Source: Kitasatospora mediocidica KCTC 9733
GTDB lineage: Bacteria; Actinomycetota; Actinomycetes; Streptomycetales; Streptomycetaceae
DNA length: 64,000 nt
Direction of reading: 5' to 3'
Assembly (NCBI RefSeq): GCF_000744225.1
Contig: NZ_JQLN01000004.1
Location: forward strand, 992,001 to 1,056,000
This document shows positions 49,766-60,700 of this stretch, one piece after another (within the stretch, counting starts at the first letter, position 1; each line of letters begins with the position of its first letter). A program made the position numbers and the translations under genes. The notes beneath the pieces are model-generated. The model did not search any database, was not told the DNA's origin, and saw only the letters and a program-made list of their open reading frames with translations.

Positions 49766-52700
49766 TCATCCCCGCCCGAGGCCCTGGTTGATGAATGCGA
49801 AGAGTTCCTCGTCGTCCGCCGAACCGAGTGCGTCGACGTCCAGCGCCGCGGCGGACCCGGCCGGAGATTCGGCGGCCGTCACCGGCGAATCCGCGTCATT
49901 CCATTTCGCGAGCAGCGACTGGAGGCGCATCGTCACGCGGGCCCGGGTGACGTTGTCGGGCGCGCTGGCGGCGAGCACCGATTCGAGCTTGTCGAGCTCC
50001 TCCAGCACCGGCGCACCGCCGGCCGCGGCGTCGGGCACCACCTCGGCCCGCAGGCAGGCCGCCACGGCCGCCGGGGTCGGGTGGTCGAAGATCAGGGTCG
50101 GCGGCAGCTTGAGGCCGGTGGCGGCGTTCAGCCGGTTGCGCAGCTCGACGGCGGTCAGCGAGTCGAACCCCATCTCCTTGAACGCGCGGCCCGCCTCGAT
50201 CTGCTCGGCCCCCGCATGCCCGAGGACGGCCGCAACGGCGGTGCGCACCAGCTCCAGCAGCACCCGCTCCCGCTCGGTCTCCGGCAGGCCGCTGAGCCGG
50301 CGCACCAGGTCGGCGGCACCGAGGCCGTCCTCGGCCGCGTCGGCCTGCATCTCCTTGACGGCCTCGCGGGCCTCGGGCAGGTCGTCCAGGAGCGGGCGGC
50401 GCCGGTCGGCGGTGAAGGCCAGCGTGAAGCGCTTCCACTCCATGTCCATGACGGTCAGCGCCGTCTCGTCGCGGTCCAGCGCGTGCTGGAGCGCGTTGAG
50501 CGCCTGCTCGGAGGCCATCTCGTTGATGCCGTGGCGGCGCATCCGCTCGCCGATGGCACCGCCCACCGTGTCGCCGTCTCCCCACGGTCCCCAGGACAGG
50601 GTGGTCGCGGGCAGGCCGTCGGCCCGGCGCTGCTCCGCGAAGGCCTGTAGGAAGGCGTTGCCCGGCGCCTGGTTGCCCTGGCCGGGGGCGCCGAAGGTGG
50701 CGGCGAAGGAGGAGAAGAGGACGAACGCGGACAGGTCGAGGTGCTTGGTCAGCTCGTGCAGGTGCAGGGTCGCGTCGACCTTGACCTTCAGGACCCGGTC
50801 CACCTGCGCGGCCGTCAGCCCCTCGATCACACCGTCGTCCAGCACCGCGGCGGTGTGCACCACGGCGGTCAGCGGCCGGTCGGCCGGGATGCCGTCCAGC
50901 AGCGCGGCCAGCGCCTCGCGGTCGGCGACGTCGCAGGCCGCGACCGTCACCTCGGCGCCCAACGCCTCCAGCTCCGCCCGCAACTCCACCGCCCCCGGCG
51001 CCTCCAGACCACGACGACTCGTCAGCAGCAGGTGTTCGGCCCCCTCGGCCGCCAGCCGCCGCGCCACCCGCGCGCCCAGCGCACCCGTGCCACCCGTCAC
51101 CAACACCGTCCCCGACGCCCGCCAGGAACGCACCACCGGCGACTGCCCCAACGGCGCACGCACCAACCGCCGCGCGAACAACCCCGACGTACGGACGGCG
51201 AGTTGATCCTCCTCACCATCACCCGCCAGCACCCCCACCAGACGCTCCAACGCCCGGGTATCCGGAAGGGCCGGCACGTCCAGCAGACCGCCCCAGCGCT
51301 CGCCGTGCTCCAGCGCCGCCACCCGGCCCAGACCCCAGACCAGCGCCTGCACCGGCGCCGCCAGACGATCAGCACCGCCCACCGACACCGCACCCGACGT
51401 CACCGACCACAACGGCGCCACCACACCCGCGTCACCCAACGCCTGCACCAGCGCCAACTGGCCCACCACACCCGCCGGAACCGACCCGAACACCGGATGC
51501 GCCACATCGTCCAACGCCAACAGCGAGACAACACCGCTCAGTTCACCGCCCAGCCGCTCGGCCAGCGTGCCGCGCTCCTCCTCCAGACCCAGCACCAGCG
51601 TGCGCACCTCCGCACCGCGCTCGGCCAGCGCCGCGACGACGCCGCGCACCCACTCGCCGTCCGCCACACGCTCCGGCACCACCACCAGCCACGCACCCGA
51701 CAGACGACCGGCCGACAGCTCCGGCAGCGCCTTCCACGTCACCTTGTAACGCCAGCCGTCCACCACCGACTGCTCACGACTCTGCCGCCGCCACGAGGAC
51801 AACGCGGGCAGCACCGCACTCAGCGGCTGATCCCCGTCAACCGCCAACTCGGCCGCCAGCGCCTGCCAGCCCTCGGACTCCACGGCCTCCCAGAAGCGGG
51901 CGTCGACGGCGTCGACCGTGCCCGCCTGCACGGCCCGGGGGGCAGCAGCCTCCGGCCAGTACCGCTGCTGCTGGAACGCGTAGGTGGGGAGGGCGACTTG
52001 GCGCGAACCGGTCCCGGCGAAGGCAGCCGGCCAGTCCACCGACACCCCACGCACCCACGCCTCACCCACCGACGTCCACAACCGCTCCAAACCACCCTCA
52101 CCACGGCGCAGCGTCCCGATCGCGGCGACCTCACGATCCATCGCCTCCGCCGTCTCCTGAACGGCCATCGTCAGCACCGGGTGGGCGCTGGTCTCCACGA
52201 AGACACCGAAGCCCTCGGAGACCAAACGGCGCACCGCGCCCTCCAGTTCGACCGTGGAGCGCAGGTTCGCGAACCAGTAGCCCGCGTCCAGCTCGGGGCC
52301 CTTGACCCACTCACCGGTCACCGTCGACAGGAACGGCACCTTCGCCGCCATCGGCTCTACGGGTGCCAGGCACTCCAACAGCTCCGCGCGCAACGCCTCC
52401 ACCTGCGCGGAGTGCGAGGCGTAGTCCACCGCCACCCGACGCGCCCGCACACCGTCCGCCTCGCACGCCGCGAGGAGCTCCTCCAGCGCCGCCGGCTCAC
52501 CCGAGACGACGACCGAGGACGGCCCGTTGACCGCCGCCACCGACACCCGCTCCTCACCCCAGCGAGCGATCAACTCCCGCACCCCGCCCACCGGCAGAGC
52601 CACCGACACCATCCCACCCGCACCAGCCAACACCCCGCCGATCACCCGGCTGCGCAGCGCCACCACCCGCGCCGCATCCTCCAGCGAGAGGATCCCCGCC

Positions 52701-54691
52701 ACACACGCCGCCGCGATCTCACCCTGCGAGTGGCCCACCACCGCCTCCGGGACCACCCCCAGCGACTCCCACACCCGCGCCAACGACACCATCACCGCGA
52801 ACAACACCGGCTGGACCACATCCACGCGCTCCAACGAAGGAGCGCCCTCCACGCCGCGCAGCACATCCAGCAGCGACCAGTCGCAGAACGCCTCCAACGC
52901 CGAAGCACACTCACCCATCCGCGCCGCGAACACCGGCGAGGAGTCCAGCAGTTCCACCGCCATACCCACCCACTGCGAACCCTGACCGGGGAACACGAAC
53001 GCCAACTGACCACCCGCAACCGACCCCTGCACCACACCCGGCGCCATCACCCCACCGGCCACCGCACCCAACCCCGCCAACAACTCCCCACGACCCGCAC
53101 CCACCACCACCGCACGACGCTCCAACGCCGCACGACCCACCGCCAACGACCAACCCACATCACCCACACCAGGACCACCCTCACCCAGCGCAGCCAACAA
53201 CCGCTCCGCCTGACCCGCCAACGCCCCCGCACTCTTCCCCGACAACACCCACACCGGCGGAACCACCGACCCGGCCACCGGCTCGGCCGGTGCCTGCGGC
53301 ACGGCCGCGGGCGCCTGCTCGATGATGGCGTGCGCGTTGGTGCCGCTGAAGCCGAACGAGGAGACGCCCGCGCGGCGCGGGCGGCCGGTCTCCGGCCAGG
53401 CGGTGGCGGTACGCGCCAGCGACACGGCGCCGGCCGTCCAGTCGATGTGCGGCGACGGCTCGGCGATGTGCAGGGACTGCGGCAGCACACCGTGCTGCAT
53501 CGACATCACCAGCTTCATCACTCCCGCGATGCCGGCGGCGGCCTGGGTGTGACCGATGTTGGACTTCACCGAGCCGAGCAGCAACGGCCGCTCCTGCGGC
53601 CGGTCCTGGCCGTAGGTGGCCAGCAGCGCCTGCGCCTCGATCGGGTCACCGAGCGAGGTTCCGGTGCCGTGCGCCTCGACCACGTCCACCTGGTCGCTGG
53701 AGAGCCGGGCGTTGGCCAGCGCCTGGCGGATCACCCGCTGCTGCGACGGGCCGTTGGGCGCGGTGAGCCCGTTGCTCGCGCCGTCCTGGTTGATCGCGCT
53801 GCCGCGGACCACCGCGAGGACGGGGTGGCCGTTGCGCTGCGCGTCAGAGAGCCGCTCCAGCAGGAGCATGCCCACGCCCTCGGCCGGGCCGAAGCCGTCG
53901 GCGTCCGAGGAGAACGCCCGGCAGCGGCCGTCCTTGGACAGGCCGCGCTGCCGGCTGAACTCGATGAACAGGCCCGGGGTCGACATCACGTGGACGCCAC
54001 CCGCCAGGGCCAGCGAGCACTCACCCAGCCGCAGCGCCTGGACGGCCAGGTGCAGCGCGACCAGCGAGGCCGAGCAGGCGGTGTCCACGGTGACCGCCGG
54101 GCCCTCCAGGCCGAAGGTGTAGGAGAGCCGGCCGGACATCACGCTGGCGGCGTTGCCGGTGCCCAGGTGGCCGCCGTAGTCCTCGTCGCCGTCCAGCACC
54201 ACGGGCAGGTAGTCGGAGCCGTTGATACCGGCGAAGACGCCGGTCCGGCTGCCGCGCAGGGTGCCCGGGTCGATGCCGGCGCGCTCGAACGCCTCCCAGC
54301 CGGTCTCCAGGAGCAGCCGCTGCTGCGGGTCCATCGCCATCGCCTCACGCGGCGAGATCCCGAAGAACGCCGGGTCGAAGCGGGTCGCATCGCTGAGGAA
54401 CCCGCCCTCGCGGGTGTAGGAGGTGCCGGGCACGTCCGGGTCCGAGTCGAACAGGTTCTCCAGGTCCCAGCCCCGGTCCGCCGGGAACCCGCTCAGCGCG
54501 TCGCCGCCCGAGGAGATCAGCTGCCAGAACTCCTCGGGGGTCCGGATGCCGCCGGCGAAGCGGCAGCTCATCGCGACGATCGCGATCGGCTCGCGGGCCT
54601 GGTCCTCGACATCCTGCAGCCGCCGGTACGCCTCGTCGAGATCCGTGGTGACCTTCTTCAGATATTCACGGAGCTTTGCTTCGTTCGCCAT
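49766..54691 (-). CDS. Type I modular PKS, single methylmalonyl module with inactivated KR
   Basis: A 1641-aa single-module subunit: docking helix (1-34, [12 protein letters not shown]), KS (Cys206, CSASL variant, and CRFAGG instead of CRFPGG), AT (GHSQGE Ser655, YASH 757-760, methylmalonyl-type), dimerisation segment, KR and ACP (Ser1511 in MGFDSL), then a docking tail ending in [14 protein letters not shown]. The KR keeps its GTGALG cofactor motif and LDD, but the catalytic Tyr is Gln1341 (codon at 50669-50671). Reduction should therefore fail, leaving a beta-ketone; epimerisation of the alpha-methyl may persist (C2-type behaviour). The frame is also open from GTG 54703, but that GTG lies inside the AGGTGA Shine-Dalgarno, and ATG 54691 gives the MANE start shared by the other subunits. 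Long stretches are nearly identical to module B1 about 41.85 kb away. Confidence 0.96.
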   Translation of the reverse strand: MANEAKLREYLKKVTTDLDEAYRRLQDVEDQAREPIAIVAMSCRFAGGIRTPEEFWQLISSGGDALSGFPADRGWDLENLFDSDPDVPGTSYTREGGFLSDATRFDPAFFGISPREAMAMDPQQRLLLETGWEAFERAGIDPGTLRGSRTGVFAGINGSDYLPVVLDGDEDYGGHLGTGNAASVMSGRLSYTFGLEGPAVTVDTACSASLVALHLAVQALRLGECSLALAGGVHVMSTPGLFIEFSRQRGLSKDGRCRAFSSDADGFGPAEGVGMLLLERLSDAQRNGHPVLAVVRGSAINQDGASNGLTAPNGPSQQRVIRQALANARLSSDQVDVVEAHGTGTSLGDPIEAQALLATYGQDRPQERPLLLGSVKSNIGHTQAAAGIAGVMKLVMSMQHGVLPQSLHIAEPSPHIDWTAGAVSLARTATAWPETGRPRRAGVSSFGFSGTNAHAIIEQAPAAVPQAPAEPVAGSVVPPVWVLSGKSAGALAGQAERLLAALGEGGPGVGDVGWSLAVGRAALERRAVVVGAGRGELLAGLGAVAGGVMAPGVVQGSVAGGQLAFVFPGQGSQWVGMAVELLDSSPVFAARMGECASALEAFCDWSLLDVLRGVEGAPSLERVDVVQPVLFAVMVSLARVWESLGVVPEAVVGHSQGEIAAACVAGILSLEDAARVVALRSRVIGGVLAGAGGMVSVALPVGGVRELIARWGEERVSVAAVNGPSSVVVSGEPAALEELLAACEADGVRARRVAVDYASHSAQVEALRAELLECLAPVEPMAAKVPFLSTVTGEWVKGPELDAGYWFANLRSTVELEGAVRRLVSEGFGVFVETSAHPVLTMAVQETAEAMDREVAAIGTLRRGEGGLERLWTSVGEAWVRGVSVDWPAAFAGTGSRQVALPTYAFQQQRYWPEAAAPRAVQAGTVDAVDARFWEAVESEGWQALAAELAVDGDQPLSAVLPALSSWRRQSREQSVVDGWRYKVTWKALPELSAGRLSGAWLVVVPERVADGEWVRGVVAALAERGAEVRTLVLGLEEERGTLAERLGGELSGVVSLLALDDVAHPVFGSVPAGVVGQLALVQALGDAGVVAPLWSVTSGAVSVGGADRLAAPVQALVWGLGRVAALEHGERWGGLLDVPALPDTRALERLVGVLAGDGEEDQLAVRTSGLFARRLVRAPLGQSPVVRSWRASGTVLVTGGTGALGARVARRLAAEGAEHLLLTSRRGLEAPGAVELRAELEALGAEVTVAACDVADREALAALLDGIPADRPLTAVVHTAAVLDDGVIEGLTAAQVDRVLKVKVDATLHLHELTKHLDLSAFVLFSSFAATFGAPGQGNQAPGNAFLQAFAEQRRADGLPATTLSWGPWGDGDTVGGAIGERMRRHGINEMASEQALNALQHALDRDETALTVMDMEWKRFTLAFTADRRRPLLDDLPEAREAVKEMQADAAEDGLGAADLVRRLSGLPETERERVLLELVRTAVAAVLGHAGAEQIEAGRAFKEMGFDSLTAVELRNRLNAATGLKLPPTLIFDHPTPAAVAACLRAEVVPDAAAGGAPVLEELDKLESVLAASAPDNVTRARVTMRLQSLLAKWNDADSPVTAAESPAGSAAALDVDALGSADDEELFAFINQGLGRG
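50673..51793 (-). repeat. Long repeat 1, copy in E (KR)
   Basis: Partner of 8817-9937. The first differing patch on the 3' side holds the Tyr-to-Gln change. Confidence 0.85.
51974..53260 (-). repeat. Long repeat 2, copy in E (AT)
   Basis: Partner of 10121-11407. Confidence 0.85.
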
Positions 54692-54699
54692 TGGCTTCT

Positions 54700-54705
54700 T
54701 CACCT
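54700..54705 (-). promoter_or_regulatory. Ribosome binding site of gene E (AGGTGA)
   Basis: AGGTGA lies 8 nt upstream of ATG 54691. The alternative in-frame GTG (54701-54703) is inside this site, so ATG 54691 is the better start. Confidence 0.65.
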
Positions 54706-54755
54706 ATTCGCTTGCGATGGTTCGTCTGGGTGGTCGGGGTGGTGCGGCCGTGCGG

Positions 54756-57700
54756 TCAGCTCCGGCCGAACCTCTTGTCGATGAAGTCGAAGAGCTCGTC
54801 GTCACTGGCCTCTTCGAGCACGCTCGCCCCGGCCTCGTCGGACGCCCGTCCGACGTCGTTCCACTTGGTCAACAGCGACTGCAGCCGCACCGCGATGCGG
54901 GAGTGGCCCGCCTCGTCCTCGACGACCGAGGCGAGATCGCCCGGTGCCAGCGAGGCGAGGGTGCTCTCCAGCCGCTCCAGCTCGGCCAGGACGGACGGTC
55001 CGGCCTCCGGCGCGGGCGGCGCCACCTCCAGGCGCAACTGGCGCGCGAGCGCCGACGGCGTCGGGAAGTCGTAGATCAGCGTGGCCGGCAACCGCAGAGC
55101 GGTCGCGGCGTTCAGGCGGTTGCGGAGCTCGACCGCGGTGAGCGAGTCGAAGCCCAACTCCTTGAACGCCTGCTCGGCGCCGACCAGGTCCTTCGACGCG
55201 TAGCCGAGGACCTCGGCCACCTGCCGGCGCACCAGGTCGAGCACCATGCGCTCCTGCTCGGCCTCCGCCAGACCCGCCAGCCGCTCGGCCAGCGTCTCGG
55301 CGCCGGCCGGGGTCCCGGCCGTCACCTCGGTCCGGCGGCTCTCCACAGCCCGGCGTGCGGGGGTCCGCACCAGGCCCCGGAAGAGCGGCAGTCCGCCGCC
55401 CTGCGCGGAGGAGCGCAGCGCGGCCAGATCCAGCCGGATCGGCACCAGCACCGGCTCGCCGACCGCACGGGCCGCGTCGAACAGAGCCAGCCCCTGCGCC
55501 GCGGCGAGCGGGAGCACCCCGCCACGGGCGACCCGGTCGAGGTCGGCCGCGCCGAGCCGGCCGGCCATCCCCCGCTCCTCGGCCCACATGCCCCAGACCA
55601 GCGAGAGCCCGGCCAGGCCGTGCGCGCGCCGGTGCCCGGCGAGGGCGTCCAGGAAGACGTTCGCCGCCGAGTAGCTGCCCTGTCCCGGGCTGCCCAGCGT
55701 GCCGGCCGCCGCGGAGAAGAGCACGAAGGCCGCGAGGTCCAGACCGGCCGTCAGCTCATGGAGGTTGACCGCCGCGTCGACCTTCGGACGCATCACCCGG
55801 TCGAGGCGCTCCGGCGTCAGCAGGTCGATGACACCGTCGTCCAGGACGCCGGCGGCGTGCACCACCGCCGTCAGCGGGTGCGCGGGGTCGATGCCGGCCA
55901 GCAGCGCGGCCAGTGCCTCGCGGTCGGCCGCGTCGCAGGCGGCGACCGCTACCTCGGCGCCCAGGGCGTGCAGTTCGCCGGTCAGCTCGGCCATGCCGTC
56001 GGCGGCCGGGCCGCGCCGGCTGACGAGCAGCAGGTGCCGTGCGCCGTGCTCGGTCACCAGGTGGCGGGCCATCAGCCGGCCCAGACCACCGGTGGCACCG
56101 GTGATCAGGACGGTGCCGGCCTCGTCGATCCGCGCGACCGGGGTCTGCGCGGGTGCGGCCGCTGCCGGGACCCGGGCGAGACGGGGCGCGTACGCCCGGC
56201 CGGCCCGGAGCGCCAGCTCGGGTTCACCCGAGGCCAGCGCCCCGGCGATCGCCGCGAACGAGGCCTCCCCGTCGATGTCCAGCAGGACGAACTGCTCCGG
56301 GTTCTCCGCCTGCGCCGCGCGCAGCAGACCCCAGAGCGGTGCGTGCACCAGGTCCACGGCCTCGGCGTCCCCGGCCGCGGTGACGGCGCCCCGGGTGACG
56401 AGCACCAGGCGCGCCGAGCCGGGCCGGTTGCCGCCCAGCCAGTCCTGGAGCAGGAGCAGGGCCCGCTGTGCGGCGTCGTGCACCTCCGCGGCGAGGTCGG
56501 TGCCCGCGCCGCCGTCCGCCGCCGTGGCGGTGACCCGGTCCGTGAGGAAGGGCACCAGCACGGTGGCCGGCTCGGTCCGGCCGATGGCGACGGCCAGCCC
56601 CAGCGCGTCGAGGTCGTCGTACGCCTCGGCCTGCGCTCCGGCGGTCCGGAGCCCGACGGCCAGCTTCAGGTCGTCGGTCCCGAGGACGGCGTACTCGCCC
56701 GTGGCGGGCGCCACCGAGGTCGGCAGCTCCGTCCAGTCGATCCGGAAGAGCGAGTCGTGGAACGCGGCCGACACGTCGGCCGTCGACGCCGCAGGAGTGC
56801 CCGCGGCCACCGCCTGGGTCGCCAGGGAGTCGACGGAGGCGACGGGCGCACCCGTCTCGTCCGCCAGCAGGACGCGGACCGCGCCCGCGTCGGCCCGCGT
56901 CAGCCGCACGCGCAGCGCCGAGGCGCCGACCGCGTGCAGCGTCACGCCGCTCCAGCTGAGCGGCAGCCTGGCGAACTCCGTTGCGGGGATCTCGCTTTCG
57001 TCCCCGCTGCCGAGCGGCAGCAGGTGCAGCGCGGCGTCCAGCAGCGCCGGGTGCAGAGCGAAGCGCTCGGCGTCCGGCTGCTGCGCCTGGGCGAGGCAGA
57101 CCTCCGCGAAGACCTCGTCCTCGCGCCGCCAGGCGGCCCGCAGGCCCTGGAAGGCGGGACCGTGCACGAGGCCGCTGCGCGCCGTGCGGTCGTAGAGCTC
57201 GTCGACGTCGACGGCCGTGGCGCCGACGGGCGGCCACACCGACAGGTCGGCGGACGGCTCGGACTGGTCGGACCCGCCGGCCAGCACGCCGGTGGCGTGG
57301 CGCGTCCACGGCAGGTCGGTCCGGGTGCCGTCGGCGGCCTTCGACCCCCGCTCGGGGCGGGAGTGGAGGGCCAGTGCGCGGCGACCGGAGTCGTCCGGCT
57401 CCGCGACGGAGACCCGCAGCTGGACACCACCGCGTTCCGGCAGCACCAGCGGCTCCTCCAGGGTGAGCACCTCCACCAGGTCGCAGCCGACCTGGTCGCC
57501 GGCCCGGACGGCCAGCTCCACGAAGGCCGCGCCCGGCAGCACCACCGTGTCGGCCACCGCGTAGTCGGCCAGCCAGGGGTGCGTCTGGAGGGACAGCCGA
57601 CCCGCGAACAGGAACGCCTGCGAGTCGGGCATTTCCACCGCCGCGCCGAGCAGCGGGTGCGCGGCCGAGCCGAGGCCCATCGAGGCGACCTCGTCCATGG

Positions 57701-60700
57701 TCAGCACGGCGTCGACCCAGTAGCGCTCGCGCTGGAACGCGTAGGTGGGCAGGGTGACCCGGCGGGCGCCGGTCCCGGCGAAGAACGCCTCCCAGTCGAT
57801 CTCCGCACCCCGGGCCTGGACCCGGGCCACTGCGGTGGTCAACGCCTCCGCCTCCGGCCGGCCCTTGCGCAGCACCGGCACGAACGCGTGCTCGTCACCC
57901 GTGACGCACTCCTGCGCCAGCGCGGAGAGCACACCGTCCGGGCCCAGCTCGACGAACGTCGTGACGCCCTGGGCTTCGAGGCTGCGGACACCGTCCAGGA
58001 AGCGCACGGCCTCGCGGACGTGCCGGACCCAGAAGTCGGCGGAGCCGACTTCGCCGGTCAGGTTGGAGACGATCGGGATCGCCGGGGCGTGGAACGTCAG
58101 GCCCTCGACGACCTCGCGGAACGCGTCGAGCATCGGCTCCATCAGCGGCGAGTGGAACGCGTGGCTGACGGTGAGGCGCTTGGACTTGCGACCGGCCACG
58201 ACGGCCAGGACCTCGTCCTCGTCACCAGCGATCACCAGCGAGTTCGGACCGTTCACGGCCGCGATGCTCACCCGCTCGGTGAGCAGCGGCAGCACCTCGT
58301 CCTCGGTGGCCTGGATCGCCACCATCGCGCCACCGGAGGGCAGTTCCTGCATCAGACGGCCACGGGCGGCCACCAGCGTGCAGGCGTCCGCGAGTGAGAG
58401 GACGCCCGCGACATGCGCGGCGGCGATCTCACCGATCGAGTGACCCGACAGGAAGTCCGGCCGCAGGCCCCACGCCTCAACGAGACGGAACAACGCCACC
58501 TCGATGGCGAACAGCGCCGGCTGGGTGAACTCCGTCCGGTTCAACGCCTCGGCGTCCTCGCCGAACAGCACGTCCCGCAGCGGCCGTTCGAGGTGCGCGT
58601 CCAAGTGGGCGCAGACCTCGTCCAGCGCGTCGGCGAACACCGGGTAGGCGTCGTACAGTTCACGCCCCATCCCCAGCCGCTGGCTGCCCTGGCCGGTGAA
58701 CAGGAACGCCGTCTTGCCACCGGCCACCGTCCCCCGCACCAGACCGGAAGCCGCCGACTCGCCTGCGGCCAGCGCCTCCAGGCCCCTCAGCAGCTCGTCG
58801 CGACTGTCGGCAGTCACCACCGCACGGTGGTCGAGCAACGTGCGCGTCGTCGCCAGCGAGTAGGCGACGTCGGTGGCACCCGAGCTTGCGTCGGTCTCCA
58901 GGTGGGAGCGCAGGCGCGCGGCCTGGTCCCTGAGCGCGGCCTCGGTCCGGCCCGACAGGACCCACGGCACGGTCGGCAGCTCCGCCGCCGGAGTGGCGGA
59001 GTCGGTCTCGGCCGCCGGGGCCTGCTCGATGACGGTGTGGGCGTTGGTCCCGCTGATGCCGAAGGACGAGATGCCCGCGCGGCGCGGACGGCCGGTCTCC
59101 GGCCACGGCGTCGCCTCGGTCAGCAGCGCGATGTCGCCGGCCGTCCAGTCGACGTGCGGGGTCGGCGCGTCCACGTGCAGCGTCTGCGGGAGCACGCCGT
59201 GCTGCATCGCCAGCACCATCTTGATGATGCCCGCGACACCTGCGGCAGCCTGGGTGTGACCGATGTTCGACTTGATCGAGCCGAGCAGCAACGGCCGGTC
59301 CTGCGGCCGGTCCTGGCCGTAGGTGGCCAGCAGCGCCTGGGCCTCGATCGGGTCACCGAGCTTGGTGCCCGTGCCGTGCGCCTCGACCGCGTCCACCTCG
59401 GCGGCGGACAGACCCGCACCGGCCAGCGCCTGGCGGATCACCCGCTGCTGGGACGGGCCGTTCGGGGCGGTGAGGCCGTTGCTCGCGCCGTCCTGGTTGA
59501 CGGCGCTGCCCTTGACGATCGCGAGCACCGGGTGCCCGTTCCTACGGGCGTCGGACAGCCGCTCCACGAGCAGCATGCCCACGCCCTCGCCCCAGCCCGT
59601 GCCGTCGGCGGCGGCCGCGAAGGCCTTGATCCGGCCGTCGGCGGCCAGACCGCGCTGCTTGCTGAACTCGACGAACGCGCCCGGCGTCGACATGACGGTC
59701 ACGCCGCCGGCCAGCGCGAGCGAGCACTCGCCGCTGCGCAGCGCCTGCACCGCCCAGTGCAGAGCCACCAGCGAGGACGAGCAGGCCGTGTCCACCGTGA
59801 CCGCCGGCCCCTCCAGGCCCAGCGCGTAGGAGACCCGGCCAGACATCACGCTGGCCGCGTTGCCGGTGCCGAGGAAGCCCTCCGAGCCTTCCGGCGAGGA
59901 CAGCACCAGGGAGAGGTAGTCCTGACCGTTGGTGCCCGCGAAGACGCCGACCTGCTGACCGCGCAGGGTCACCGGGTCGATGCCCGCCCGCTCGAACGCC
60001 TCCCACGATGTCTCCAGCAGCAGCCGCTGCTGCGGGTCCATCGCCAGCGCCTCACGCGGCGAGATCCCGAAGAAGCCCGGGTCGAACCCTGCGGCGTCCG
60101 TCAGGAACCCGCCCTCCCGGACGTACGAGGAGTTGTCGCCCTCGGACTCCGGGTCGAAGAGTGCGTCGACGTCCCAGCCACGGTCGGCCGGGAACCCGGC
60201 CACAGCGTCCCCACCCGTTGCGAGCAGCTGCCACAGCTCCTCCGGGGTGCGGACGCCGCCGGGGAAGCGGCAGCTCATCGCGACGATCGCGATCGGATCG
60301 TCGTCTAGCACCGCCGACGGCACCAGCACCCCGGCACCCGCCAGGTCCTCCGGCCCGGTGATCTCCGTGCGGAGGAAGCCGGCCAGCGCCGACGACGTCG
60401 GGTAGTCGTAGACCAGCGTGGCCGGCAGCCGCAGCCCGGTCACGGTGTTCAGGCGGTTGCGCAGTTCGACGGCGGTCAGCGAGTCGAAGCCCAGCTCCTT
60501 GAACGAACGGCCCGCCTCGACGGCGTCCGCACCGGCGTGCCCGAGGACGTCTGCGACGGCGGAACGCACCGTCTCCAGCAGCACCCGCTCACGCTCCACT
60601 GCCGACAGGCCCACCAGCCGGCCCGCGAGCGTCCCGGCGTCGGCGTCGGCGTCGACGGCCGTCGGCGCCAGGGCGCTCCTCGGGGCCGTCCGCAGCTCGG

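Larger units (their letters stand above)
50050..54589 (-). other. PKS module E: KS-AT(mmal)-KR0-ACP
   Basis: Approximate domains are KS 53320-54589, AT 52100-53000, dimerisation segment plus KR 50400-51930 and ACP 50050-50250. YASH is at 52412-52423 and the AT Ser at 52727-52729. The KS motif is INGSDY (54210-54227), close to SNGSDY in B2. Gln replaces the KR Tyr, and a second change close by (the Asp in B1's NAFLDAF is Gln here, codon 50645-50647) lies in a patch that differs from B1. Confidence 0.9.

Noticed and set aside
5811..51750. TTA codons that could place the genes under bldA control
   Set aside because: The few plus-strand taa triplets I noticed inside genes (for example near 5818, 9890, 10417, 37490 and 49376) are out of the coding frame. 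I found no in-frame TTA, though I did not scan exhaustively.
54701..54703. GTG as the start of gene E
   Set aside because: It lies within the AGGTGA ribosome site of ATG 54691, and the extra residues (MKKP) are not seen in the other subunits.
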